DNA from: Glycine soja
Taxonomy: Eukaryota; Streptophyta; Magnoliopsida; Fabales; Fabaceae
Direction of reading: 5' to 3'
DNA length: 64,000 nt
Assembly (NCBI RefSeq): GCF_004193775.1
Contig: NC_041003.1
Coordinates: 49,156,111 to 49,220,110 of the forward strand
Of the stretch, positions 36,771-49,005 are shown piece by piece (within the stretch, counting starts at the first letter, position 1; each line of letters starts with the position of its first letter). A model generated the notes under the pieces. The model worked only from the letters and a program-made list of their open reading frames with translations. It had not been told where the DNA came from and made no database searches. The position numbers were made by a program, and so were the translations under genes.

Positions 36771-39308
36771 ACAGAAGAGAAGGAATGGATGATAAAAAAA
36801 AATGGTATATGAAATTACTCACCACTAATGCATCGTAGTGGAGACCATCATAAATCAGCATCACTCTTTCAGAATAGTTACTTTCCTGTCAAAAGTATTC
36901 AAAAAAAGTGAAAATAGAAAAGTTCAGTCATAAGAGGGTGCAAAACTTGAGAGCATATGGATTGGATAAGAGTGACTAACCTGACCATACAAATCACATC
37001 GAGTTGTTTGGATATCATATGCTGCAATTTCACGTCCATAATAATCTGCTAATATTGAAAGTTCAATTGCACCTTCACAAAGAAATATAGAGCTTAATTA
37101 CTAATTAGCACATCAAACTAACAAAAAGTTAACAGTGCTTTATTGTTAAATTTGCTACTGGGAGTTTGAACTTTGAAATACCCTTTGAAACCCAAGTCAA
37201 ATTCATCAACTACAAAATCTATACCAACAAAATTTATATCAAAAGCCTAACTTTAGAAACAAAACAACTGAAATTTAAACAATTGTCGCAGCAGATTGTC
37301 TGGGTACCCAGATGTTTAAATAAAATTTCCCAAATTTTAATTAAATCTTTATGCCTCTTTACATTTCAGGAAAATAATTTATTTTACTCACATATACTCC
37401 GTAATATACTTATGTTAGCAAAGTTTATTAAAAGCCCAGATGTTAAATGAGCCTATCTTTGAGTAAGTTTCATCACCTTCCAAGTTCCAAATGAAAATGA
37501 ATTTTCCACACTTGAGGTTACACCACAGTAACACAGTTGAGGTTACACCACAAATGAAACTGAATTTTCCAAAATGAATTTACATTCATACATTCACCAC
37601 AGTAACACCAAAAGTAGCTGTTCCAATTTGCAGAGAGAAAATTGGTAATTATTTCCATTAAAAATTTTATTTAAAATAGCCTTGATTAGGAAAGGCATAG
37701 GCCAACTAACCTCCCCACTTCTCCGAGTCAAGAATCCAGTTACAATACTCAGCGTTTGGCTTCCCAAGAAATGCTTCACAATATTTCTGTGGATCACTTG
37801 CTACTGTTGCTGCTATAACCTTTAGCATGTCAAATGACAAATAGCACAAAAATATTAAGTCAAAATATGTAAGCAACGATGTCAATAACATACTCAAAAT
37901 GCAAATGTATTAGCCAATACAATGGTATAAAAGATCCACTTCACTGGCAATTCTTATATGATAGACTATGTAATTTCATATCTGAAAATAAAAATATTTT
38001 GCAATGACAAGCTTTTAGTTGCATGCAATTTCACGGAAAGCATTGAGTAGCACAGCATGGGGCTTGACGCACCATAATACAAGTGCATATGATGCATTGA
38101 TGACAAAATATGGAGAATCTACCAGAGAAGTTACTCAAGTCTCACGTCAGGAATTGAAAACAAGATCTAGTGAAAAATAGGTATGCTGAGCCTTATATAA
38201 TATTTCAAAGTCAATTTTTTTGAAAAATAGAAATGCTCAAAGTGCATTTATTATTCATAGTTGCATCTGAAAAATTCTTCATGCACTATCCAGATAAAAA
38301 ATAACTAAGTATTCATATCTAAGTATTTCACTCATCCTTTGCATTTGTTGCAACCATTTTAATGATTGGAAAGCCAACTATCAGTTTTCCAAAAGCTCTT
38401 TTTACGAATTTTAATAAAATATGTCTATGTCTACAAGGAATATTTGTCCCACAAACAATAAATACAGAACTTCTGTATTGTCTTTCTGGTTTTTGGTTTC
38501 AGAAACTATTCAAATTGAAACAAGCAAAATGATAGGCAAGCGAAAGTAAATTCAATTAAGATGGAATGTTGGACATCACATTTAAATTGCATAGCATAGC
38601 ACACTGTATATGATTATCAGAAGAAGAAAAAAGGGCTAAAATATGTTTTTGAATTCTCAAAATATCTCGAAATTTGGTCTTAGTCCCTATAAAAATTTAA
38701 CATGTTTTAGTTCCTAGATTTATTAAAAGTGATGTGGTTTTAGTCTCTTGTCAAGAACTAAAAACACATTTTTTTTTATAAAAAGTAGGGAATAAAAATA
38801 TTTTTTATAGCATGCTTCATCACACTCCAAGCACATGATTTCAATAGTGTCGTATCACACTTCGAGAATGACACAGTTTGGAGGAACTCTAACTCATTTG
38901 GGTGAAAACTCCTTCTTCCAATCCTATAGAGAGGTCTTCTGATTTGAAAACTAATTCTACAATACAATGTTGTTAAATGGAGGTGTCATGGCCGCCATGG
39001 TGGAATTTTTGCCAACCACCGTAGGCAATTTGTTAATATGGCCACCTCCTATGACAGCACCATAGGCCACAATGGAGTGTTTACATGGCATCATTTTGCC
39101 CTTCCGCCATTGATAACACTACTACCATATGGTTTCACTAGTCCAAATCTTGAGTTTATTGTGTTTGATACCTCAAGTTTGGAAAATGAGATTTTTCTAG
39201 TAGAAAAGATCTTATATTTAACTTCGAAATTTTTGTTAAAATGTAGGGACTAAAAACGTATTAATCTCAATATATTTTGAGGAAGCAAAAACATGTTTTA
39301 CTCCAAAA

Positions 39309-39364
<56 letters not shown>

Positions 39365-39679
39365 TGAGGCAAAAGTTGACCAGCCAGAAATGAAGCAGTA
39401 CATCTGATAGGTTCAGACAAATAACATGAATACAAGAACAATTACCTGTCTCAACTCAGCAGCTTTCTTTTTGTCATGATCCATAACATATCTGAAATGA
39501 TTAAGCACAAAAAAAAGAAGAAAGAACATAACAAGTGGAATCATTTGTACAAGTAGCAGTAATACCGATACAACATGAAACTAAAAGGGGGTTGTATTCC
39601 ATTGCTTTGCTTACCCAACTGCATTGAAGAGGCAACTGTTATCCGAAGGAATGACCCTTCTCAGAATAACACCTTCCAT
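35737..39679 (-). CDS. OTU-domain deubiquitinase, YOD1/OTU2 type (208 aa, eight coding exons)
   Basis: Exons on the minus strand are 39615-39679, 39446-39491, 37711-37819, 36981-37072, 36823-36885, 36462-36580, 35933-36008 and 35737-35793. All GT-AG junctions hold phase, giving 208 aa, the length I recall for Arabidopsis OTU2. It is a cysteine protease that removes ubiquitin, with yeast and animal homologues working with Cdc48/p97. The catalytic site is visible: 'PSDNSC' with Asp13 and Cys16, and 'YDGLHYDAL' with His120. Further family blocks are 'VIAATVASDP', 'NWILDSEKWGGAIELSI' and 'REIAAYDIQTTRCDLYG'. The C-terminus has a C2H2 zinc finger (Cys179, Cys182, His195, His201). The ATG is preceded by a TTTTCAG/GT acceptor-like site at about 39708, so a leader intron is possible. 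A DNA transposon relic sits in the 1.6-kb second coding intron. Confidence 0.95.
36739..36767. repeat. Poly(A) run in OTU2 intron
   Basis: About 29 consecutive A on the plus strand, inside the 36581-36822 intron. As T on the transcribed sense strand it lies far from the splice sites. Confidence 0.9.
38633..39304. mobile_element. Non-autonomous DNA transposon in OTU2 intron
   Basis: The left end 'GCTAAAATATGTTTTTGAAT' and the inverted right end 'AGTAAAACATGTTTTTGCTT' align for about 45 bp at roughly 80% identity, including 'CTCAAAATAT' and, further in, 'TTAGTCCCTA'. The interior (about 670 bp in all) has no transposase. Its 38960-39070 part carries 'GGCCGCCATGGTGG' and 'GGCCACCTCCTATG', phrases I associate with legume repeats. 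Target-site duplication is obscured by flanking A-runs. A (TA)n run abuts the right end. Confidence 0.6.
39310..39362. repeat. (TA)n microsatellite
   Basis: About 26 TA units directly beside the transposon relic in the OTU2 intron. Confidence 0.95.
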
Positions 39680-40624
39680 GATGCAGATTGTAGATAAGTA
39701 CCAACCTGAAAATCAATCACAAGAAGAAAAAAACATTCAAAATCTAAAACGCTAACTATTCCACAATAATAACTAAAGCAACACCGAATGTGAACTCCAA
39801 CAACAATTAGGATGATGAAAAGAAAGGGAAGAAAGGGGAAAAGGTTTGAATTGGAAAATGGAGATCTATGCTATGAGAATTGAAAAGGGGATTGGTCTGA
39901 GAAGAAGGAGAGGATACGAACCAAGCTTGTTATTGGTGTGGGTGTGGGTGTTGGATTTGGTATTGGTGAGTATTTGAATAAGAAAATGTTTTCCTTTGTA
40001 TGCGTCAAAAGAATTAACTTAAACGGATTTTGCTACCGCTTTCGTTCGGATGCCACCGTCCTTTTCCTCGGCATGCCCCACTACTCTCTTCCATGCCAAA
40101 GCAAGGAATACACCACAACAACACCTTCCTCTTTTATTCTCTCTTATCAAAAACTATTCTTTTAATAATAAAATCATCCCATTACAGTTTAAAATAATTA
40201 TTAATGTTATCACCAAGTATTAGTATTGAAAAAATATTATCATTTTTAAAATAATTTTTATTTAAGTGAGAATTTATTTGTAATTATTTTTGTATTGTTG
40301 ATATTCAGTTTTGATAAAAAAAAAATATTTAGAAAAAATAAATTAATGCACTTTTTGGTAATTGATTTTTTAGTTATCCTGAATCAGTATTTTTAATACA
40401 TTTAAGATCAGAAGAAATAATCTTTACTAAAACCAGACGTGTCTGAGTCTAGTAATATTTTTTCTCCCAATTAAATTTGAATTTTTCATTCACAATGCTT
40501 AATATTATTTAGAAATAGTAAATATAACATTTTTTATTAGTTCAAATTGAATTTAGGTATAAAAAGATTTACAACGCACTTTTCAAATTTATCCCCCACC
40601 CCACCCACCCTCACTCGCGCAAAG

Positions 40625-40840
40625 AAAGGAATCAATACGTACAAAAGAAGTGCATGTTTTCTTTGAATAAAAGCATATGCATATTGCATGAGATGAAATC
40701 CTTTCAAGCTACCATCTTTAACGTAGAGATAATCAAAATCCCCTCCCAAACTATAAAAGAATCAGTGCGTACAAAAAAAGGTGCATGTTCATCGGACAAA
40801 AGCGTAGGCATAATATAAAATCCTTTCAAGCATCTTTGAT
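40625..40840. repeat. Imperfect direct duplication
   Basis: Two copies of about 75 bp start near 40625 and 40760. Shared phrases are 'GAATCARTRCGTACAAAA', 'GTGCATGTT' and 'AAAAGC(A/G)TA(T/G)GCATA'. 'AAATCCTTTCAAGC' and 'CATCTTT' then follow in both. Confidence 0.6.
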
Positions 40841-41560
40841 GTGGATGCATGGAAATTGCAAAGTATATTGAATGAATCTTTTAATACTCATTTTGTACTA
40901 AGATGACAGGGCCTCCATAGACCGTAGAACTTAATTTATTCAGCAAGCAAAACTACTTATTTTATACTGCTAAAAAATACTAATTATTTTTTGGTAATAT
41001 AGTTTACTCATGTACTTAATGGCAATTTTCTTCCAAATATTAGAAAGGCTCTTTCCTACGAACGCCCCTAATCAGACTTGAATATACTTGTGTAGGCAGA
41101 AAGGGTGATATTCTAGCTGATGGAACAACGTTTGATGCAATGCATTCTTGAGAAGTATCAGCAAATAAATGTTTTGTTTGAATTTTTTTAATATTTATTT
41201 ATAAGAGAATAAAATGAGCTCTTTTCTTATATATAAATTAGAATAATTTATACAAATTAAATTTTATAGAAAGTTTTTTCATTTAATTTCTTCAAAAGTT
41301 TGAAAACTATAAATCGATTTTTACTTACAGAATATAAATATGATTTTTTTTAATTTACTTCTTTTATAAGTATGGATAGAAAATTCTATCTAAATAGTAT
41401 ACAAATTGACACGATAGAGTTACATAATTATGACAACGACCACTTTATATGAGTAACTTTAATGTTTGTCCCTTACCTTCATTTTTTTAAAAAATAACAT
41501 CTATGTATAATTACGGTTACTTAAAAAAGTAACGTTGCTTAATTAAAAAAGCAAGCCTCG

Positions 41561-41561
<1 letters not shown>

Positions 41562-41606
<45 letters not shown>
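41562..41606. repeat. (TA)n microsatellite
   Basis: About 22 TA units. Confidence 0.95.
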
Positions 41607-41609
<3 letters not shown>

Positions 41610-42839
41610 GACTTTGATAGTGAGGGCGAAAAGTTATGGCTTCACCGTTAAAGATGCTTTAGGTTTTATCTTTATTCTTGAAAACTGGCAAAAGAACAAC
41701 ATTGGATGCAAATGCAAGGCAAGTTGCTTTATACGATTCTGAGATATTCATATATTATGCACAACCTGAAGTCTTAATCGTTCCCTATAAGAATCCAAAG
41801 CCTTTGTTGCAAAATTCAATCTGAGCCAAAGCTTTGGAGGATGCAAAGTAGCAAATGTTTGTCAGTAATTTGAATAATTGAGTACAAGTTTGATTTGTTA
41901 TCGCATGAATTCCGAGATAAATCCAGATATCCAACAGTCCAACACAAAAGGAAGAATTATGTATGATCTTTGACAAACTTATGTTCGGCTTCACCAACAT
42001 TTAGCCAAACGTGCTCTGAATCGTTCAACTCAGATTGAATTCTCTCCCTCCCAGTCAATGAAAACAAGTTACACATTTTGAATATCTAAGGATTGTATTC
42101 ATAAACTAGGTCGAAAAACATAACAGCTTAAATGTTAGGGTTGGACTTAATTCAAGATTTTACAAATTATTTTCAGAAAAGTGAAATTTGGAATGTCACA
42201 ATCTCAAGTTTACTTCATTTTTTTTATAAAAAAATATATATATTTTCACATATTGTTGATTCTTAGGAATATAAAACATTTTCATGAAAATAAAAGTTAT
42301 TTTCTCCGATAATTCCATATTCCCATTTCAGCCAAATGAAGTAATATCCTTCTTAGATATACCTCGAAAAGGAATTAATATCTAACCATCACATCAGCCA
42401 AATGATATCTTTAGTTAAATGAACAAAAAATGAAGAAGATAAGCAGTACGAAGAATAAGGTTTTCAATGTAACTCCACAAATCAATATATAAAAAAAAAA
42501 TAGATGTGAGTTCGAGTAAAAAATATTTATTAAAAATGATCTTATTCGATAAAAGCACAGTTGACTAAATTCATGGTCTGTCATATGTGATACGCTGTCA
42601 CAAAAGCTGCAAACAAGAACATTCAATGACTAAGTTGCTTTCACTTTTAATAGGCGCATTAATCTTTGAGAGAGAGAATCCGAAGATTAGAGACCTCGCT
42701 AGGATGGTAAATGTAATCAAAAGGGCAACATTATCCAAAGAACAAAACAAAGTAAAACTCCAAAATACTAAGATATGTCCCTTCCCGTGTTATTAACCAA
42801 GTTTGCTGAAGGAGCCAGATATACTATTACTCTTGGTGC

Positions 42840-44444
42840 TTATATAGTTGCTATGCACTCAATTTCAATCTTGGCATCCAATGGCAATGCAGCTACTTGA
42901 TAAGTTGAACGAGCAGGGAAAGGTGAAGGGAAGTCTGAAACAATTGGAAAAACAGGTAAATTAAAAGTATTGAAGTAGGCATTAGTGAAAATTAAATAAT
43001 AGCAATTCAAGGGGAAAACCTTATAATTTTCAGCATGGTACTAGTGAATTCTCTAGCATCAATCTAGTTATCACCCTTGGTATATACTAAATATGACAAG
43101 TTCACAACATGACTTATACGACAGGCTAACAGATGAATCTTCAAGACTTAAACATAAAAAAAAAACATCAAACTTTTGAATCTAAAAGCTGGTCAGTGGT
43201 CAGCCATGGTACATGTATGCTACCTACAGGCTAACACATTCTCAGCCCACAAATGCAGAAGGATCAATTTTCACAGCACAGTAAAAATTATCAGAAGTGA
43301 AACTCATTAGTAATTAACAAAGTTAAGCAGTTTGTCAATACAGAACTTTCATGACCTACAATATGAATGAATAGCTAATTATTTCTATCAAAAGAAAATA
43401 GTAAAAATGAGTAAAAGACTAAATGTTTAGGACAGTGTATTCATCTTTTCACCTAAACAAGTTATTGCAAGCTTCACCTTCAACAAAAATATAAATTGTC
43501 ATGTGTCAAGCAAGAAAACATTAAAATCACTACTACAGAACTCACATTTAGCATAGATCTCATTGACCTTCTTAAAGTCCTTCAAGTCAGCCAACCTGCA
43601 GAAAACAACATCTCAAAAACTAGTAACCTTGCAGAAATGCAATTATCCCAACCATGTAAGGGTGAGGAATTCGTACATAATTGTTGTCTTAACAACGGAC
43701 GAGTAGCTAGCACCACCGGCTTTAAGAATTTCCCCCATGTTTTTAAGAAGCTACAATTGGCGATTATATCAAATGTCAGAAACAAAATCAACAAGTGCAT
43801 TGCAACATCAATAAAAACTAAAAAGTTACCATCATACAATACGACAATGAAATGTAATGTCACAAACTGAAATGTTCTCTCATTTTGTACCTGTTCAGTT
43901 TGGTCTTCAACATCATCAGATACGAACTTCCCTGTCTGCATTGAAGAGCAAAACACACATCAACAATCAGAAGAAATGAGCATCGTAAATAAATTAAAGG
44001 AAGTGATAAGTGATAACAAACCTCGGGAACAAGGCCAAGAACACCAGACACAAAAATAAGGTTGTTGGATTTGATTGCTTGAGAATATGGTCCCAAAGCC
44101 GCAGGTGCACCTTCAGTTTGAACACTTTCCTTAATACCTACAAACAATCATTCACAATTAACTTTGTTACAAAGAAAATTAACAGTAAGGGTCACCGTTA
44201 TAACAAAAAAAGCAAAAATTTAAAATTTTTGAAGGTTTTTTCATAATGGGTACTTACGAGTATCGGAAGAAATGCTCAAGCATGTGAATGGCAAAGAGCG
44301 CTTCGGTGACGAAGAGGAGCGCCAGAAGGAGGTGCCGGCCACCGACAAACACCCTACTCCGGCGGCCAATGAAGCACGGTTGCGCAGTGCGCTGTCTTCC
44401 ATCGCCGGAATCTGGAAGCTCCGAGCACCGCACCACGACGCCAT
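42840..44444 (-). CDS. Reactive intermediate deaminase A (RidA / YjgF family), plastid type (188 aa, six exons)
   Basis: Exons on the minus strand are 44258-44444, 44022-44137, 43891-43935, 43677-43750, 43546-43595 and 42840-42934. Together they give 567 nt, 188 aa. RidA hydrolyses the reactive enamine/imine made by threonine dehydratase and similar PLP enzymes, protecting branched-chain amino acid synthesis in plastids. Residues 1 to about 62 are rich in Ser, Arg and Ala, fitting a transit peptide. The domain blocks are 'GAPAALGPYSQAIKSNNLIF', 'VSGVLGLVPE', 'DQTEQ', 'KNMGEILKAGGASYSSVVKT' and 'FPSPFPARSTYQVAALP'. They include the conserved substrate-binding Arg166, and the ending is 'IEIECIATI'. 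Length agrees with my recollection of Arabidopsis RIDA (187 aa). Exon 4 starts with CTT CTT after TTGTAG, giving Leu-Leu where relatives often have Val-Leu. Confidence 0.95.
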
Positions 44445-44639
44445 TTCTATATTTCTCACTCTGTCAAATTCTTCAACACAAACAAAACAACCAACCTTGT
44501 CTTTGTTTTTGGGGTCTCTGCTGCTAAGTCGCTTGATTTTACCAAAACTACCCTTATCTCAGGCACTCATTTACCATTATGGTCCCTTCAAATGGATGGG
44601 CTCCAAGGTTTCATGGGCTGGGCCATCCTTCACCCAAAT

Positions 44640-45147
44640 GACGGGTTTTTCTTTGGGCACCATGCAAATTGCTGGTACACCCAGCATAACATTTGAAATT
44701 CCATTTTTGCCCTTCTGTAAAACTAATATGAATTAACAACCCATATGAGACTTACGGATTAGCAATCCATATGCGGCTTATGGATTCATAATCTGTAAGT
44801 GGCCCATAGGATTTAAAAAAAAAATGTTTACGAGTTAATTTAAAATTAATGGTCTAAGCAGGAATTAAATGGGTGAGTTATTAACACGACGCTCTAACCA
44901 ACTGACCTAATAGGTCAATTATGTTATAAAATAATTAATGTCACTACATATAACACTAAAATTTCTAATATATATTTAATGCACATGTAAATTTACATGA
45001 TAAATTTTGTAATAATTAATTTTTATCTAATAATTAATTTGTTTACATATATAATTTTTTATGAAACATATGATTTTTATTTGAAATTTATATATGTAAA
45101 AAAATGCATTATTAGATCAAAATGGCGGGCTTTTCTTTGAGCCCATG
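44640..45147. mobile_element. Repeat unit bounded by similar direct segments, containing a tRNA-like relic
   Basis: 'AAATGACGGGTTTTTCTTTG' (about 44637) and 'AAATGGCGGGCTTTTCTTTG' (about 45120) flank the unit in the same orientation and are each followed by G-rich 'GGCACCATG' / 'AGCCCATG'. Inside are three imperfect copies of 'CCATATGMGRCTTAYGGATT' (44740-44815) and a tRNA-Ile-like segment on the minus strand (44850-44916). I take it as a transposon relic of unknown class. Confidence 0.4.
44850..44916 (-). pseudogene. tRNA-Ile(AAU)-like relic
   Basis: On the minus strand the 5' half reads GACCTATTAGGTCAGTTGG then TTAGAGCGTCGTGTTAATAA. This covers acceptor start, D-arm with GGTTAGAGC, and an anticodon arm whose loop keeps AAT, as in plant tRNA-Ile. 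The 3' part has 'TTTAATTCCTGC' for the T-arm and then TTAGACC, but about seven bases of the variable/T region are missing and the acceptor stem no longer pairs well. It is therefore a pseudogene or a tRNA-derived repeat head, not a working tRNA. Confidence 0.6.
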
Positions 45148-47714
45148 TTATTTACACACATCTTTTTCCCTAAGTTCACACTTTTTTTTAGTTTTAAAAA
45201 AAAAAAACTATAGGTAATTGTTAAGCATATCTTTCATAATTGTTAGATATAGCTCTTTTTATTAAATTTACTTAAATATCCCTGCCTCTTATCTCACACT
45301 CCTTTTCTCCTTCAAACCTTTCTATTTTATAATAAGATTGAAAAAGGTGTGAAAAAAAAGGGAATGAAAAGTAAGGGTGAAGATATTTAATAAATTTAAT
45401 AACAAAAAATAAAATAATGTTGTACATAATGTTGAGTCATGTAATAATTTATATATGTTGTTTGAATTATTAAAACAATTGTGTATGAAAATGAATCAGA
45501 GCATGCAAAGAAAAGGTTGAGTAGCAGGATCATTGCTTTAGACCCAAAAAGATAGGAGAATGAAAGCCATATTGAATCAGCCAACCATGATATGAAAGAC
45601 AAAGAAAAAAGATATGAAACCTTTGATTTAGCTAAATTGGTCTTCATATTAAAATCTAACTTTGAATTTGATCATTATAAGGAAGATGAGTCATATGCAC
45701 CAAACCAAGACCAAGAAGAAACCTAGTCAAGTTGTTGGCTTTTTGTGTGTTTTGTAGTTGGATTTGTTCCTACTTTTGGTTGGACAACATGGCTCATTGT
45801 GTGTGTGTGTGATTGCACGGTGAAGTTGCAAAATCAAGATGTGATGGAAGGGAAAACCCTAGAGAGTGTGAGGGAGAGACATATCGAGATCCATACTGCC
45901 ATCAGGGCATAAACCACTGCCCACAACCAATATTTCATTTTGTGTGATAGCAAGCATTAGATCAACGTAGAAAAAACAATGCTCCAAAAGATTCCAATCA
46001 CATCAACAAAAAAGTATTTGGTGAAACCAAAACAAACACAAAAAATAAAACAATCACTCAAAAGCAATATATTATCTAAATGAAAAATACAATACATGAA
46101 ATAAAAGAAATGTTACCTCAACGGAGATTTGCTTGATGAAGTGTTGAAGTCGAGATGTGAGATCTAGATCCACATCGCCACTAAGGCAACAATTGCCACC
46201 CACAACCACCGTTCCATCTTGTGTAGTAGCCAATGTTGTTAGATTTGCAATCTAGATTGTGGAAATGTGCGATTCAACGATTTTGGAAGACATCTCTGGG
46301 TTGCATCGTTGCTGGGATTGTTGGAGTGTGATATCAAAGTAAAATTGCCCTGTTGCACATGGGATCTATGATCCCATCTGAACTTTGTGGGTGAGCAAAT
46401 AATGGTATTTTGTGGGCTTTGTGGGGGATCTTTCGCATCGTTGTTGGACATTGCGCTGCAACTTGTGTCGTCGCCAAACAACGTCTATTCTTACAGTCAT
46501 TGGTCTCCCAGTACTCTTCCATCTATGCTCTATGTTTGTCATAAAGAATTCGGGTTGCACTTGTTCTTGGACTTTCACAAGAATGGTTGATGACACTAAA
46601 CATTTATAAGAGAAATTGATGGGTCTTAGGGTTTCAATGGAATTGGGCCTAGATGTTTCTTCTTAATTCTTCTTTTTATGTTTTGACATGTTGGGCCTTA
46701 ATTTGAGTCCACTTTAGCTTCTTTTTTTTTTGTTTTTAATGTAAAATATAACATATAATATAATAAACTAAAGAATAATAACAATAATAATAAATATAAT
46801 AGTATTAAAAGTGTAATTAAAAAAAATTAAAACATAACAAAATATAATAATTTGATAAACTAACAAACATAATATATGATAAAAAAATTAAAGAAAAATA
46901 GAAATAAAATTTGTATATTATATATAAGTATTTTAGGTAGGGAAATGTAGGATCTTATGATTCGAATCTTGTTTTTTCCACTTCCCGATCATAGGTAAGA
47001 TCTTGATTTCAACAATCATGGTAGCAAAAAACACTCAATCCATTGACACTATAGGCAACAAATCTAAAAGAACTCTCTATGTAAAGTTGAGGTTGTAGTG
47101 CAAATGCATCAAGATCCGACTTTTCTCTACACAAGAGCAAGGTTGTAGCAAAGATGATTTAGAGTAAGAGCAATATGCATTGGGATCAGGTGAGATCCAA
47201 CCAATGGCTTTGAGTATCATCTTCATGTGGTAGAGAAATGGACAAGGCAAGATGGAGAAGGGAGCGTCATCCTCAAACAGGAGATCCAATCATCTCAAAA
47301 TCATTATGTTGATTTTGAATCCTCAAAGAATAAACATTATTATATACAGTAGACAACTCTTACAATACTTTGGACAAAGTGGTTTTAGAATGTAATAATA
47401 AGTAGATTACTATATATAGTGGACAACTCTTATAACACTTTGGGCAAAATAGTTTTAGAATTTAGAAGTTAGTGAGCATTATCATATGCTAAGTTGGATG
47501 TTGGTTACAAACATTGGTGATAGATATGATCGACTCATACAATAAATTTCTAAGATAAATAGACACTTTTTGAGGAGGGTTCATATTCCATATTGATAAA
47601 AAGTCAATCAACTTAATCTTATAAGTTTGTCAAATAGATATTCTCTAATATTTCCAAATGACTCAATATATTATTTAGTAAAATATTTTTAAAAAGACTT
47701 AAATTTTTGTTATA
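45148..47714. other. Repeat-like intergenic region without recognised genes
   Basis: No exon is recognised. Segments near 45870-45950 and 46155-46225 share phrases ('GAGATC..', 'CCCACAACCA', 'TTTTGTGTGATAGC' / 'TCTTGTGTAGTAGC') and look like diverged copies. A short GT run lies near 45799-45810. A 70-bp-period duplication is at 47341-47461. Confidence 0.4.
47341..47461. repeat. Two-copy tandem repeat, 70-bp period
   Basis: 47341-47391 and 47411-47461 share 'GACAACTCTTA', 'ACTTTGG' and 'TTTTAGAAT' in the same order, with about 85% identity by eye. Confidence 0.7.
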
Positions 47715-48905
47715 AAAGCATATACAAAGTAAATAACATGATCCTAGTGGTAATTTTGAATAAAAAGAAAGGAAGGTGAAAATTTCAATATATATCTTTC
47801 CCATTATTTCTTATCCTATTTTAGAAAATAAATTATTTTTATTTATAAATATAAATTTAACATTTATTTCCGTTTCCTCTTGATGTCTTCACCGAAAGGA
47901 TACCTCAAATACTTGTTTTTAGATTTTTAAAAATAACTTATTTATTCACATTTACTACTTAAACTTTTATTTTAAAGTTTGCTATGAATGAATAGAAACA
48001 AAAAGGTAAATTATAACATCCCAGTAATAATTGGATAAGAAAGGAAGGAAGATGTAATTTTTATTTACAGAAAATATTATATTATTTGAGATTTTTTTTA
48101 TAAAAATTATTTAATAATTTTCCCATTATTATTTTTTCATTTGTCGTAAAGAATTTATTTCTTATTTATAAATAAAAACTTAAAGATTCTTTTCTTTTCC
48201 TCCTAGTTTCTTCATGAATATATACATTAACTTTTTGTTTTAAGATTGTTAAGAAATTATTCATTTACTGAATTAATAGTTAATTTTTTGTTTAAAAAAG
48301 TTTCTATACATAAAAGCATAGGAATAAAAGAAGTAAATAGTACAACCCTAGTGATCAATTTAGATAAAAATAAATGGTGAAATTTTAATCTAAACTAAAT
48401 ATTCTATTATTTAATATATATATTTAAAATATAAAGGAAGGTAAAATAATTAAAATTTAAATAAATATTTTATTATGGTATTTTTTCAAAATAAAAACAT
48501 TATATATCTTTCCCTTTATTTCTTATTTTATTTTAGAAAATAAATTATTTTTTATTTGTAGATAAAAAAATTAACATCTATTTTCTTTTCTTCCTAATTT
48601 GTCCATGAAAAGGTACCTCAAATTTTTAAAAAATGTTTTTTTTTTCACATTTATTAGTTAAAAATAATTGAATTGTTTTTATCAAAGCATAGGAATAAAG
48701 AGTAAATAATAAGATCCTAATATGATAATTTGTGATAAAAAAATAAAGGAAGGTAAAATTTTCATTTAAAGTAAATATTCTATTATTTCAGTTTTTTAAA
48801 TATGTTTTTATAAATTTCATCTTATTGCTTATTGTCATTTAATTTTTTTATTGATAAAAATTTAACACCTCTTTCCTCTTCCTCCTAATTTTTTTTAATA
48901 TATAT
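47715..48905. repeat. Diverged long-unit tandem array, about four units
   Basis: Units begin near 47715, 47995, 48310 and 48687, with a period of 280-380 bp. Each has, in order: 'AAGTAAATAAYA' with 'ATCCTAGT'; then 'AAAGGAAGGTRAAATTT'; then 'TTTCCCWTTATTTCTTAT' with 'AAATAAATTATT'; then 'CTTTTCYTCCTAATTT' and often 'CATGAAAAGGTACCTCAAAT'. The internal parts of unit two (48108-48235) and unit four (48810-48905) are the most degraded. Confidence 0.6.
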
Positions 48906-48967
48906 GCATGATAAAAAAACTAATATGTAGAAACCGAGTTTGGTTCGATTCTATAATATACGTATAA

Positions 48968-48971
<4 letters not shown>

Positions 48972-49001
<30 letters not shown>
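48972..49001. repeat. (TA)n microsatellite
   Basis: About 15 TA units. Confidence 0.9.

Positions 49002-49005
<4 letters not shown>

Larger units (their letters stand above)
39680..42839. other. Intergenic region between OTU2 and RidA
   Basis: The first 250 bp are probably the OTU2 leader and promoter. The rest shows no recognised exon. It contains a (TA)n run at 41562-41606 and a duplicated phrase (about 40631-40690 versus 40764-40810: 'TACAAAAGAAGTGCATG' / 'TACAAAAAAAGGTGCATG'). The 3'UTR of RidA adjoins 42840. Confidence 0.5.

Noticed and set aside
39038..39253. Plus-strand 71-codon frame inside the OTU2 intron
   Set aside because: It lies wholly within the non-autonomous transposon relic and resembles no transposase.
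44850..44916. A functional tRNA-Ile gene
   Set aside because: About seven bases of the variable/T-arm region are missing and the acceptor stem does not pair, so only a relic is claimed.
46239..46609. Overlapping frames on both strands near 46.4 kb
   Set aside because: Mutually overlapping frames in a repeat-like region with no domain. Likely transposon-derived or chance.
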